The position numbers and the translations under genes were made by a program. A stretch of DNA of 50,198 bases from a virus. The notes under the pieces are model-generated. The model was not told the origin of the DNA and ran no database searches. It saw only the letters and a program-made list of their open reading frames with translations. The DNA lies in the IMG/VR virus record IMGVR_UViG_3300042386_000133, positions 1-50,198 of that record. One strand, 5' to 3'. This document shows positions 1-6,677 of the stretch, in pieces. The first letter of the stretch is position 1. Every line of letters begins with the position of its first letter.

Positions 1-261
1 TATGATCAGAAGAAGGATAAGCCACGTATGCGCTTGATGAATGAAGTTATGCGCACAGCACAGATGTATTTGGATCTCGAAGAAGTAATTGGTTGTCGAG
101 ACGTTCAGATCCATCTGGACATCAACCCTGACGAGAAGCATGGTTCTTCATGCGTAATCTCAGAGGCAGTTGGCTATATTAAGGGATTTTGTAACGTAGT
201 ACCTTTCGTAAAGCCCAACGCTTTCGCCGCCAGTATAGCAGCCGATCGTTTATTGGCGTAA
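1..261 (+). CDS. RNase H-like DUF458/YkuK-type protein (3' part)
   Basis: The frame is open from the first base of the window, so this is the C-terminal part of a longer gene; the ATG at 28 is internal. The residues HLDINPDEKHGSS followed by a Gly-rich turn and a KPNAFAASIAADR ending resemble the C-terminal half of YkuK/DUF458 proteins, a predicted RNase H-fold family also found in T4-like phages. Catalytic activity is not shown. A tRNA gene follows after 9 bases. Family assignment is from motif memory only. Confidence 0.6.
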   Translation, partial: YDQKKDKPRMRLMNEVMRTAQMYLDLEEVIGCRDVQIHLDINPDEKHGSSCVISEAVGYIKGFCNVVPFVKPNAFAASIAADRLLA

Positions 262-270
262 ATTAAAAGA

Positions 271-346
271 GGGGGTAGAGCCAGCTGGGACGGCCATCTG
301 CTCATAACAGATTTATGACCAGGTTCGATTCCTGGTGCCCCTACCA
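271..346 (+). tRNA. tRNA-Met (CAT)
   Basis: Complete cloverleaf with 7 bp acceptor (G1-U72 pair), 3 bp D stem, anticodon stem ATCTG/CAGAT with loop CTCATAA, T arm CCAGG-TTCGATT-CCTGG and encoded CCA. It is the only tRNA on the plus strand. A lysidine-modified Ile decoder cannot be excluded because the anticodon is CAT. Confidence 0.9.
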
Positions 347-367
347 TTTATCATGAAAGGAAATTAC

Positions 368-796
368 GTGAATCGTTTGTTGTCTGTTGTTTTAATTTCA
401 ACGGCGTATGCTGTTACATGTACGCCTGTGCAGGCCAATTTTTTGGAGGATCTATTCCGGCCATTTTCTGCACAGCCTTCCCAGCATACCCATAACACTA
501 AGCATTCCAAGCATATAAATAATTATTCCACTGGTGGCGGACACAACGCCTCGTGGTATAACGACCGGAGCGGACGGACAGCATCCGGTATGCGTCACCA
601 TTATGGTGTTGCGCATAGAACCTTACCATTTGGAACAACGGTTTGTATCCACAACCCGTCAAATGGTAGGCAAGTAGAAGCCGTTGTAACCGATAGAGGG
701 CCATTCGTCAGAGGAAGAACAATTGACGTTAATCAAAACGTGGCTCGTGCTCTAGGTTTCTCAGGAACCGCACATTTAAATTACCATCCGTGTTAA
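368..796 (+). CDS. Exported RlpA-like double-psi beta-barrel protein
   Basis: The C-terminal half (from about residue 55) has ASWYNDRSGRTASG, a TLPFGT turn, TDRGPF and RTIDVNQNVAR, the signature of the RlpA double-psi beta-barrel, a domain of septal peptidoglycan-binding lytic transglycosylases and related endolysins. The N terminus is a signal-like hydrophobic stretch ending near VQA. I chose GTG at 368 because AAAGGA lies 6 bases upstream; an ATG at 353 has no ribosome site. It is next to another exported cell-wall-type protein, so a role in the envelope (lysis, or remodelling during infection) is likely. Whether the Asp needed for glycosidase activity is functional cannot be judged. Confidence 0.75.
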   Translation: MNRLLSVVLISTAYAVTCTPVQANFLEDLFRPFSAQPSQHTHNTKHSKHINNYSTGGGHNASWYNDRSGRTASGMRHHYGVAHRTLPFGTTVCIHNPSNGRQVEAVVTDRGPFVRGRTIDVNQNVARALGFSGTAHLNYHPC

Positions 797-832
797 GAGT
801 CGGTTGCACACAACAGAAAGGTAAATCCCAAA

Positions 833-1378
833 ATGAAGAAGATTATTCTAGCTGCGATGACCGCAGTGGCTATGTTTGCATTCGCTGACGTAGCATCTGC
901 ACGTCCTCACGGCAAACATAGTCAGTATTCAGCAAACTACGAAGTTGAAGAACCAAATCTCCTAGATCAAATTCTAGGTGGATCTGACGCCAACTGGAGC
1001 GTGTCTCCTGTTATCAAGTTTAAAAACAAGAAGCAGGCTCGCTCGTATTACAAGCAAAGAGAAGCAACTTATCGTTTCGATCAGGCTGATGAATCATACA
1101 CAGGTGGTTCAATCGTAGCACTTGGTCGTGAGTTGCAGCATGCTGGATTCCGTGTTTCTGAACACCCAGCATTCGGAGGCGTTCATCACGTTCACGCACA
1201 TCATTCTGCGCATTACTCTGGTAATGCTATTGACATTAACGTAGGACGTGGTGTGTATGAAGCCCGCTCAGGATATGCAGGTCGTTTTGATCGTTTAGCA
1301 TCTAACCTAAGAGCAGAAGGTTATACTGTTCTATGGCGAACTGCTGGTCATTACAACCATATGCACGTACAGAGATAA
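833..1378 (+). CDS. Exported M15-like (DD-peptidase fold) protein
   Basis: 181 residues with a classical signal peptide (MKKIILAAMTAVAMFAF, cleavage near ASA). The C-terminal 70 residues carry HHSAHYSGNAIDINVG and HYNHMHVQ, the His/Asp/His metal-binding pattern of M15 D-Ala-D-Ala carboxypeptidases and related Hedgehog-type peptidases. This suggests a periplasmic zinc peptidase acting on peptidoglycan cross-links. A strong terminator follows at 1388, so it ends a unit with the RlpA-like gene. Alternative: a non-catalytic muramyl-binding relative. Confidence 0.7.
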   Translation: MKKIILAAMTAVAMFAFADVASARPHGKHSQYSANYEVEEPNLLDQILGGSDANWSVSPVIKFKNKKQARSYYKQREATYRFDQADESYTGGSIVALGRELQHAGFRVSEHPAFGGVHHVHAHHSAHYSGNAIDINVGRGVYEARSGYAGRFDRLASNLRAEGYTVLWRTAGHYNHMHVQR

Positions 1379-1387
1379 TATAAGTAT

Positions 1388-1417
1388 AAGGGAGGCAATG
1401 TCCGTGCCTCCCTTTTT
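1388..1417 (+). terminator. Rho-independent terminator
   Basis: Perfect 8 bp stem GGGAGGCA/TGCCTCCC with a 7-base loop, A residues before and a T run after. It closes the two-gene exported-protein unit and lies just upstream of the ClpP-like gene. Confidence 0.85.
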
Positions 1418-1432
1418 ATCATGGAGGCAAAC

Positions 1433-1999
1433 TTGAACATAGAAAAAGAGGATAAGAACATAGATATCCCCAATATTGAAGATCATCACTACTATCTATT
1501 CAACTCAACTTTTGATGCGAGTTCTACCGGAGATGCGTTAAGATTTATTCTTGCTCGTAACCTAATGAAAAAAGATCGCCCCAAGTTTATGAAGTTTATC
1601 ATTAACTCTCCTGGCGGCGAAGTTCCCTCAGCCTTTGCTCTTATTGATACAATCAAAGGTTCTAAAATCCCGGTGTATATGTATGGACTTGGTGAAATTG
1701 CTTCTTGTGGTCTACTTACGTTTATGGCGGGACAAAAAGGACATCGTTACGTTACCCGAAACACTGCAATCTTATCTCATCAGTTTTCGTGGGGAACGAT
1801 TGGTAAAGAGCATGAACTGCATGCATCAGTAAAAGAATTTAATAATACGAGCCAGCGCATTATAGACCATTATAAAAAATGTACTGGCCAAACAGAAGCA
1901 GTTATTAAAAAGTATTTGCTACCACCAGAAGATGTTTGGTTGACGCCCAAGGAGGCAGTGAAGTATGGCATCGCAGACCAGATTGTGGATTTTTATTGA
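1433..1999 (+). CDS. ClpP-like serine protease
   Basis: The protein follows the ClpP fold: IINSPGGEV, catalytic Ser in GEIASCGLL, catalytic His in ILSHQFSWG, and a C-terminal Asp in PPEDVWLTPKEAVKYGIAD. Size (about 188 residues) fits ClpP. TTG at 1433 is the likely start since GGAGG lies 5 bases upstream, whereas the in-frame ATG at 1421 overlaps that site and has none of its own. ClpP-like proteins occur in many phages, sometimes as head maturation proteases, but here a separate gene 21 protease is present, so this one may act on host or phage proteins. No Clp ATPase is seen in the window. Confidence 0.85.
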   Translation: MNIEKEDKNIDIPNIEDHHYYLFNSTFDASSTGDALRFILARNLMKKDRPKFMKFIINSPGGEVPSAFALIDTIKGSKIPVYMYGLGEIASCGLLTFMAGQKGHRYVTRNTAILSHQFSWGTIGKEHELHASVKEFNNTSQRIIDHYKKCTGQTEAVIKKYLLPPEDVWLTPKEAVKYGIADQIVDFY

Positions 2000-2204
2000 G
2001 TGGGCTGCAACAATAACATTAATTGTTGCTGTTGCGCTTACATCATGGAACGTTTATCCAGCTAACATATATATGAGTGCAGTTGGTAATTTCCTTTGGT
2101 TGCTTATGGCATTGCATTGGAAGAAACTTTCCTTAATCATCATCCAGGCTTTTATATTAATACTATACCTTGCTGGTGTGGTTAATTTTTTCATGGGAGT
2201 ATAA
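1965..2204 (+). CDS. Small membrane protein
   Basis: 79 residues, almost entirely hydrophobic, with two or three predicted membrane segments (about residues 8-28, 38-50 and 55-75). It overlaps the end of the ClpP-like gene by 35 bases and has GGAGG 9 bases before the ATG, so translation is probably coupled. The pairing of a ClpP-like protease with a membrane protein could target proteolysis to the envelope, but this is inference. No family recognised. Confidence 0.65.
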   Translation: MASQTRLWIFIEWAATITLIVAVALTSWNVYPANIYMSAVGNFLWLLMALHWKKLSLIIIQAFILILYLAGVVNFFMGV

Positions 2205-2205
2205 T

Positions 2206-2907
2206 ATGGCAATTATTCGTTTTTCTACCGAGGAAGTTTTCGGTACAGATTCACAAGAATATGAAATTCTAACACATGCGGTATCTAAGGTTGGTAACAC
2301 ACCAGGAGCAATCGTAGAGATTGGTACTCGTCGTGGTGGTTCTGCTAAGATGATTATTGATGTGTTGGCTGAGAATGGTAACACTGATCGTTCAATGTTT
2401 TGTATTGATCCTTATGGTAATATTGAGATTGAATGCACCAACCTTAATATGACAATTCATAACCCTGACCGTGTAATCGAAGGCGATAAGCAGTCTAAGG
2501 AACTAACTTCTCCTCAGCGTTTTGATTATGATAACACAATGCGTAACCGCACTATCCCTTCGCTCTATTTCTATGCTTATAACGCTGGTCTAAACTTCTC
2601 ATTCTTTTGTCTAGAAGATCATGAGTTCTTTAAGCGTTATGGCGATGGTGTTCCTGTCTATGATGAATACAAGAAGCTAGAGAACGAATATGCTTTTGTA
2701 TTCTTTGATGGCCCTCATGACAATGAGACTTTACATGTCGAATGCGACTTCTTCGTGCAGCGTGCACCAGTTGGCGCCGTTTATGTATTTGACGATATCT
2801 GGATGTATGATCATGATGGTATCGTAGAGAACACTTACCTATTCCCTAATGGGTTTGAAGTTCTTGGGAAGAGCAACATCAAAGCGTCTTACATTAAGAC
2901 GAAGTAA
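2206..2907 (+). CDS. Class I SAM methyltransferase-like protein
   Basis: 233 residues starting at the ATG preceded by GGGAG. VEIGTRRGG near residue 37 is the SAM-binding motif I, followed by FCIDPYG (acidic end of strand 2), FVFFDGPHD and VYVFDD, as in Methyltransf_24 / macrocin O-methyltransferase-like enzymes. The substrate is unknown. It is separated from the next gene by the hairpin at 2913-2955. Confidence 0.7.
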   Translation: MAIIRFSTEEVFGTDSQEYEILTHAVSKVGNTPGAIVEIGTRRGGSAKMIIDVLAENGNTDRSMFCIDPYGNIEIECTNLNMTIHNPDRVIEGDKQSKELTSPQRFDYDNTMRNRTIPSLYFYAYNAGLNFSFFCLEDHEFFKRYGDGVPVYDEYKKLENEYAFVFFDGPHDNETLHVECDFFVQRAPVGAVYVFDDIWMYDHDGIVENTYLFPNGFEVLGKSNIKASYIKTK

Positions 2908-2912
2908 TATAC

Positions 2913-2955
2913 GTTCCTCCGGAATATAAATAATGATACAACATTCCGGAGGAAC
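2913..2955 (+). promoter_or_regulatory. RBS-sequestering hairpin with late promoter in its loop
   Basis: A perfect 13 bp inverted repeat, GTTCCTCCGGAAT (2913-2925) and ATTCCGGAGGAAC (2943-2955), with a 17-base loop. The right arm contains the GGAGG ribosome site (2948-2952) of the gene starting at 2957. The loop holds TATAAATA. Read-through transcripts would fold and hide the ribosome site; late transcripts beginning near 2938 would lack the left arm. Confidence 0.8.
2925..2932 (+). promoter_or_regulatory. T4-type late promoter
   Basis: Exact TATAAATA. By T4 spacing, transcription would start about 6 bases downstream (near 2938), giving a leader of about 19 bases that includes GGAGG before the ATG at 2957. 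Confidence 0.8.
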
Positions 2956-2956
2956 C

Positions 2957-3682
2957 ATGCTTAATTTTAACGAATATCTGTCTGAATTGAAGCTGACTCT
3001 TCAGTATCATGAAGAACTAAATCCTAAGATTTGGAAGTCACCAGATACGCTTGACCCACAAGTAAAGAAAGCTCTTATAAAGTTTGGGCATGCTTGGGCA
3101 GAATTCGCTAAGATTCCAAAGTCAATGATTCAAGATATCGTTATGACAGGTGGTAATGCCAACTACAATTACACTGGTAAGTCTGACATTGACGTTCATC
3201 TAATTGTCGATCGTAGTAAATTATTTGATGACGCTAAGTTCGTTGAAGAATATCTACAAGATAAGAAATCCCTCTGGACTTTAACTCATAATGTTGATGT
3301 GTATGGTTATCCTTTAGAGCCTTATGCTCAGGATGATGATATTAAATACCCAAAAAATCAGGGAGTCTATTCTTTATTGAAAGACGAATGGGTCAAGAAA
3401 CCTGTTAAAGTCGACTACGATTTCAAGAATGATCATCTACTAAAACAAAAAGTCTCCCATTATATGCATGCTATCGACCATATGATCAAACATCACATGG
3501 GAGAAGAGTCTTTCAATAATATGAAAGTTCGATTCAAGAACATGCGTACAGCTTCTCTACAGCAATATGGAGAATTTGGTAGAGAGAACCTTGTATTCAA
3601 AGAGCTACGTAACCGTGGATACATTGACAAGATGAATAAATACGAGGCTTCACTAAAAGATAAAGAGCTCTCCTTAAAATAA
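2957..3682 (+). CDS. Nucleotidyltransferase-fold protein
   Basis: 241 residues. TGGNANYNYTGKSDIDVHLI around residues 63-82 matches the GG/GS...DxD core of the nucleotidyltransferase (pol beta) superfamily, with a further Asp expected in VDVYGY. The remaining 130 residues look helical. Start at 2957 is set by GGAGG five bases upstream. Expression seems confined to late infection by the hairpin/late promoter at 2913-2955. Substrate is unknown; related proteins occur in T4-like phages without assigned function. Confidence 0.65.
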   Translation: MLNFNEYLSELKLTLQYHEELNPKIWKSPDTLDPQVKKALIKFGHAWAEFAKIPKSMIQDIVMTGGNANYNYTGKSDIDVHLIVDRSKLFDDAKFVEEYLQDKKSLWTLTHNVDVYGYPLEPYAQDDDIKYPKNQGVYSLLKDEWVKKPVKVDYDFKNDHLLKQKVSHYMHAIDHMIKHHMGEESFNNMKVRFKNMRTASLQQYGEFGRENLVFKELRNRGYIDKMNKYEASLKDKELSLK

Positions 3683-3685
3683 GAG

Positions 3686-3714
3686 TTTACTTTTTCCAAA
3701 AACTTTAGTATAAT
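3686..3714 (+). promoter_or_regulatory. Early sigma70-like promoter
   Basis: TTTACT, 17-base spacer, TATAAT. It lies in the gap before the small gene at 3741 and probably drives the long sugar operon that follows. Confidence 0.7.
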
Positions 3715-3740
3715 ATAATCTGTCTAAGATGGAGGTTGTT

Positions 3741-3860
3741 ATGAATATGAGTAGTGATCTAGAATTTATGGTTGAGACAGACATGATCATGCACGGATAT
3801 AATCCCTATAATCCTGTCGATGTTAATACGTATTGGGAGGAATATTTTAATGGCGATTGA
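3741..3860 (+). CDS. Small hypothetical protein (39 aa)
   Basis: ATG at 3741 preceded by GGAGG at 8 bases (ATGGAGGTTGTTATG). The peptide is acidic and ends in the Tyr/Asn-rich MHGYNPYNPVDVNTYWEEYF. Its 3' end overlaps the glutaredoxin start by 11 bases and its final codons carry the ribosome site of that gene, suggesting coupling. No family recognised. Confidence 0.6.
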   Translation: MNMSSDLEFMVETDMIMHGYNPYNPVDVNTYWEEYFNGD

Positions 3861-4125
3861 GATTTATTCAAAGGATAACTGTTCTTTCTGTGACCAGGCT
3901 AAGCAGATGCTTCGCATTCACGGTAAGGATTATATCGAGTATAAGCTCGATGAAGATTTTACCCGAGAAGTTCTTCTATCAAAATTCCCAGAAGCTAAGA
4001 CCTTTCCTATCATTGTTCTCGATGGTTTCAACATCGGTGGCTTTGATCAGCTAAAGAAGCATCTTACTGAGGAAACAACAGACAACCGAAAAATTCTACT
4101 AGAAACTGATTATTTTGGAGCTTAA
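3850..4125 (+). CDS. Glutaredoxin
   Basis: 91 residues with the thioredoxin fold order of glutaredoxins: strand EIYSKD, redox centre CSFC, a cis-Pro turn TFPIIV and the GGFDQL glutathione-binding loop. T4-like phages commonly encode glutaredoxin or thioredoxin to reduce ribonucleotide reductase. ATG at 3850 is preferred over the upstream frame because GGGAGGA lies just before it. Confidence 0.9.
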   Translation: MAIEIYSKDNCSFCDQAKQMLRIHGKDYIEYKLDEDFTREVLLSKFPEAKTFPIIVLDGFNIGGFDQLKKHLTEETTDNRKILLETDYFGA

Positions 4126-4127
4126 TT

Positions 4128-4409
4128 ATGGTTATGTATGCGAGAGATACTCTACTACAGGATCTTCGTAAGAATGTAATGTCTGTTCACTTTACTAAGG
4201 TGAACGGCGAAAAGCGAGAGATGCGTTGCACTCTCATGCCTCAGCTTCTTCCACCAAACTATGTCAATGAAGCAGCTGAAGAAAAAGATTTCCACGAAAA
4301 GAACCAAGAGGTTCTTGCAGTGTGGGATGTGATTAAAGGAGGATGGCGTTCATTCCGCATAGACTCCATAGAATATGTTGAAATGTTAGACCCGTATCAA
4401 TATATGTAA
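4128..4409 (+). CDS. DUF2693-like conserved phage protein
   Basis: 93 residues. The pattern VHFTKVNGEKREMRCTL ... VLAVWDVIKGGWRSFRIDSI matches the DUF2693 family of T4-like phages, small beta-rich proteins of unknown function. It begins two bases after the glutaredoxin stop and belongs to the same operon. Start could be 4128 or the in-frame ATG at 4134. Confidence 0.7.
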   Translation: MVMYARDTLLQDLRKNVMSVHFTKVNGEKREMRCTLMPQLLPPNYVNEAAEEKDFHEKNQEVLAVWDVIKGGWRSFRIDSIEYVEMLDPYQYM

Positions 4410-4419
4410 GGAGAATTAA

Positions 4420-4782
4420 ATGAACGAAAAGACCTACTGGGGGCATCATCTCATAATTAATGCAGGCGAATGTAACCATTCTACCATCACAGATTACAAC
4501 ACAATCTTTCAGTTTGCTAAGCAGCTAGTCAGAGAAATTGACATGGTTGCTTATGGCGAACCACAGATTGTTAAGTTTGGGCATGGAGATAAGCAGGGCT
4601 ATACTCTTGTTCAACTTATAGAGACAAGTAATATTTGTGCACACTTTGTTGATGAAACAAATGATGCCTACATTGATGTCTTTTCATGTAAACCTTTTGA
4701 TGAAAAGGTAGTGATTAATTTAGTAAAAACTTTCTTTGAAGCAAAGAAGTTCGAAACAATGTTTATTGACAGACAAGCATGA
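4420..4782 (+). CDS. S-adenosylmethionine decarboxylase-like protein
   Basis: 120 residues aligned by eye with prokaryotic SpeD/SpeH: N-terminal YWGHHLII (GRH in SpeH), IETSNICAHF where SpeH has the self-cleavage ESHLAIHT, and YIDVFSCKPFDE for the AVDIFTCG motif. The serine that becomes the pyruvoyl cofactor is kept, but its flanking Glu is Thr and the following His is Asn. SpeD makes decarboxylated AdoMet for spermidine; phage and bacterial SpeD relatives are known to have changed substrate, for example to ornithine or arginine. A polyamine-supplying role is plausible but unproven. Confidence 0.7.
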   Translation: MNEKTYWGHHLIINAGECNHSTITDYNTIFQFAKQLVREIDMVAYGEPQIVKFGHGDKQGYTLVQLIETSNICAHFVDETNDAYIDVFSCKPFDEKVVINLVKTFFEAKKFETMFIDRQA

Positions 4783-4789
4783 GGATTAA

Positions 4790-5185
4790 ATGGTTGATGT
4801 GATTTGGTCTGATTTCGATCCGGAATCAGAATATTCTTTGAAACAACGTGAAGCTAAAGCAATAAACGGTCCAGAATATTGGCCAACAATGCGGGAAGTG
4901 TTTAAGCACGATTGTGCTACACTCCCGCTAAATCGTTTTAGATTATGGGCTTCTTGCCACAACGTTCCTTTCATTACACAGTATAGAACTTCTCGTTTTC
5001 TTGGCGAGGCTTTCTATCATGCTGCTCGTGATCCTGAGATTGCAGAAGCACTAGAGGAAAATTGGATTGGCGCTCCGGAGCATATCCAAAACGCTCTAAG
5101 AGAGTTTCTTCTGACTTTAATACATCAATGCAGCGTATTCAAGATATTGCTCATCTTTGTATCACTGGTTTTGCTAAACAACTAA
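4790..5185 (+). CDS. Sugar O-methyltransferase-like, N-terminal fragment (frameshifted)
   Basis: 131 residues. The first about 105, up to GAPEHIQNALRE, look like the helical N-terminal part of putative sugar O-methyltransferases; the rest is a hydrophobic tail typical of out-of-frame reading. The SAM-binding half continues in the -1 frame (next entry). The simplest explanation is loss of one base near 5105-5112 (GAGTTTCTTCTG; restoring one T joins the frames). Whether this is a natural mutation, a sequencing error or a recoding site cannot be told. Confidence 0.6.
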   Translation: MVDVIWSDFDPESEYSLKQREAKAINGPEYWPTMREVFKHDCATLPLNRFRLWASCHNVPFITQYRTSRFLGEAFYHAARDPEIAEALEENWIGAPEHIQNALREFLLTLIHQCSVFKILLIFVSLVLLNN

Positions 5186-5625
5186 AGGAAATGGAATCAA
5201 TCGTTGAGATTGGTGCAGGATATGGAGACATGTGTTCCGTTGTTCATGCTCTTGGTTTCAAAGGTAAGTATACCATTGTTGATATTCCTGAAACTCAGCC
5301 AATTCAGGCACACTATCTTGGTAAGCAGGGTATTACTCCTAATTGGTCGTTCGAAGATGACAATGTAACTCATGCTGACCTTGTTATTGCTACATGGTCA
5401 TTGTCGGAAACTCCAGTCGAGTATCGTAATGTGTTAATGCCAAAGATTGACAAATCTAAAAATTGGCTTATACTAGCACAGTCGGAAGTTTTTGGGTTTA
5501 AGGTAAACGATGATTACTTTAATAATTTCTTCCTAGATAAGAATGTAGAAAAGATTCCATTGATCAGCAATGGTCTTGATGTTTGGGATGGAGGAAATAT
5601 GTATTATGTTGTACGGAGCGAGTAA
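5062..5625 (+). CDS. Sugar O-methyltransferase-like, SAM-binding fragment
   Basis: Frame opens at 5032 and could start at TTG 5062 (AGAGGA upstream) or ATG 5128. From residue 45 on it has IVEIGAGYGDM (SAM motif I), YTIVDIPETQ (strand 2 acidic residue) and LVIATWSLSE, typical of class I methyltransferases of the putative sugar O-methyltransferase type. Natural-looking sequence begins around SSDFNTSMQRIQ, where the upstream fragment stops looking natural. Position at the head of the heptose genes suggests a sugar substrate. Confidence 0.65.
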   Translation: MDWRSGAYPKRSKRVSSDFNTSMQRIQDIAHLCITGFAKQLKEMESIVEIGAGYGDMCSVVHALGFKGKYTIVDIPETQPIQAHYLGKQGITPNWSFEDDNVTHADLVIATWSLSETPVEYRNVLMPKIDKSKNWLILAQSEVFGFKVNDDYFNNFFLDKNVEKIPLISNGLDVWDGGNMYYVVRSE

Positions 5626-6109
5626 GTTTACAGGTTACGCAGTACCAGAACAATGTTATACTGCTAACTCTACTGAAAAGTGGAGACCAAACATTGGTAT
5701 TACGTTCGGCACGTTTGATCTATTTCATGCTGGGCATACGACTATGCTTCAGCATTGTAAGACACAGTGCGATCAGCTGATCGTAGGGTTACAATCTGAT
5801 CCTACGATTGATCGTCCGGATAGTAAGAACAAACCAATTCAATCATTGTTTGAAAGATATGCACAACTCGATGCTTGTCGTTGGGTTGATGCAATTATTC
5901 CTTATGACACTGAAGATGACCTACTCAACATACTAAGTATTGGTGAGTTCAGGAAACGATTTATCGGCGAGGAATATAAAGGTCATTATATCCACGGCGA
6001 AGATATATGTAAGTCAAGAAATATAGAAATTGTTTTCATTGAACGTAAGCATTTTTATTCATCTAGTGAATTGAGACAGAGGGTTTCATATAATGAGTCA
6101 CACAGATAA
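5606..6109 (+). CDS. HxGH cytidylyltransferase-like nucleotidyltransferase
   Basis: 167 residues. GITFGTFDLFHAGH near residue 29 is the nucleotide-binding HxGH motif of the cytidylyltransferase-like family (TagD, and the C-terminal domain of HldE/RfaE). Among GmhA, GmhB and HddA homologues it is best read as the enzyme that activates heptose 1-phosphate to a nucleotide-diphosphate heptose. The nucleotide (ADP versus CDP) is not decided by sequence. ATG 5606 lies 11 bases after GGAGG and overlaps the upstream fragment by 20 bases. Confidence 0.75.
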   Translation: MLYGASKFTGYAVPEQCYTANSTEKWRPNIGITFGTFDLFHAGHTTMLQHCKTQCDQLIVGLQSDPTIDRPDSKNKPIQSLFERYAQLDACRWVDAIIPYDTEDDLLNILSIGEFRKRFIGEEYKGHYIHGEDICKSRNIEIVFIERKHFYSSSELRQRVSYNESHR

Positions 6110-6677
6110 TTATTTCAATGAAGTTGTTACGATTGCTCAGACTATCGATACAGTCAAGATCGACATACTGGCGCAGAAACTTAAAGACGTTCGGGAAAGT
6201 GGTGGCCGTGTATTTGTGCTTGGCGTTGGTGGTTCTGCTGGTAACGCTTCCCATATGGTTAACGATCTTCGAAAGCTATGCGGTATCCAATCATATTGTC
6301 CTACCGACAACGTTCCGGAACTCACAGCGAGAACAAATGATGAAGGATTCGATACAGTCTTCGAAGAGTATCTCCGAGTAAGCAGACTTAGTCCTTTTGA
6401 TGCTATCTTTGTTCTATCCGTTGGTGGTGGTAACAAAGCAAAGAATGTTTCAGTAGGTCTATGTAATGCTATTGATCTTGCTGACGAAGTTGGAGCTCAG
6501 GTGTTTGGTATTGTTGGTAAGAATGATGGATATACTTACAAGATGGGCAACTGTGTTGTTTGTATTCCTGCTGTTGACAATACAAGAATCACTCCTCACT
6601 CAGAAGCATTCCAAGGCGTAGTCTGGCATTGCTTAGTTTCTAATCCAATCCTACAGAAGAATGCAACCAAATGGTAA
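6093..6677 (+). CDS. gmhA: GmhA-like phosphoheptose isomerase (SIS domain)
   Basis: 194 residues with the SIS fold: VFVLGVGGSAGNASHMVND, ELTARTNDEGFD, and LSVGGGNKAKN closely follow GmhA, which isomerises sedoheptulose 7-phosphate to D-glycero-D-manno-heptose 7-phosphate. The C-terminal region has ITPHSEAFQGVVWHCLV, carrying the conserved Glu and His positions. It overlaps its neighbours by a few bases in a tightly packed operon. Confidence 0.85.
   Translation: MSHTDNYFNEVVTIAQTIDTVKIDILAQKLKDVRESGGRVFVLGVGGSAGNASHMVNDLRKLCGIQSYCPTDNVPELTARTNDEGFDTVFEEYLRVSRLSPFDAIFVLSVGGGNKAKNVSVGLCNAIDLADEVGAQVFGIVGKNDGYTYKMGNCVVCIPAVDNTRITPHSEAFQGVVWHCLVSNPILQKNATKW

Noticed and set aside
514-521. TATAAATA on the plus strand inside the RlpA-like gene
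   Set aside because: Lies in the coding region with the next gene start more than 300 bases away. Similar in-gene minus-strand matches near 19447 and 19669 were dismissed for the same reason.
5062-5185. Programmed -1 frameshift in the methyltransferase
   Set aside because: No X-XXY-YYZ slippery heptamer in the proper frame and no downstream pseudoknot noted; a single-base deletion is simpler.
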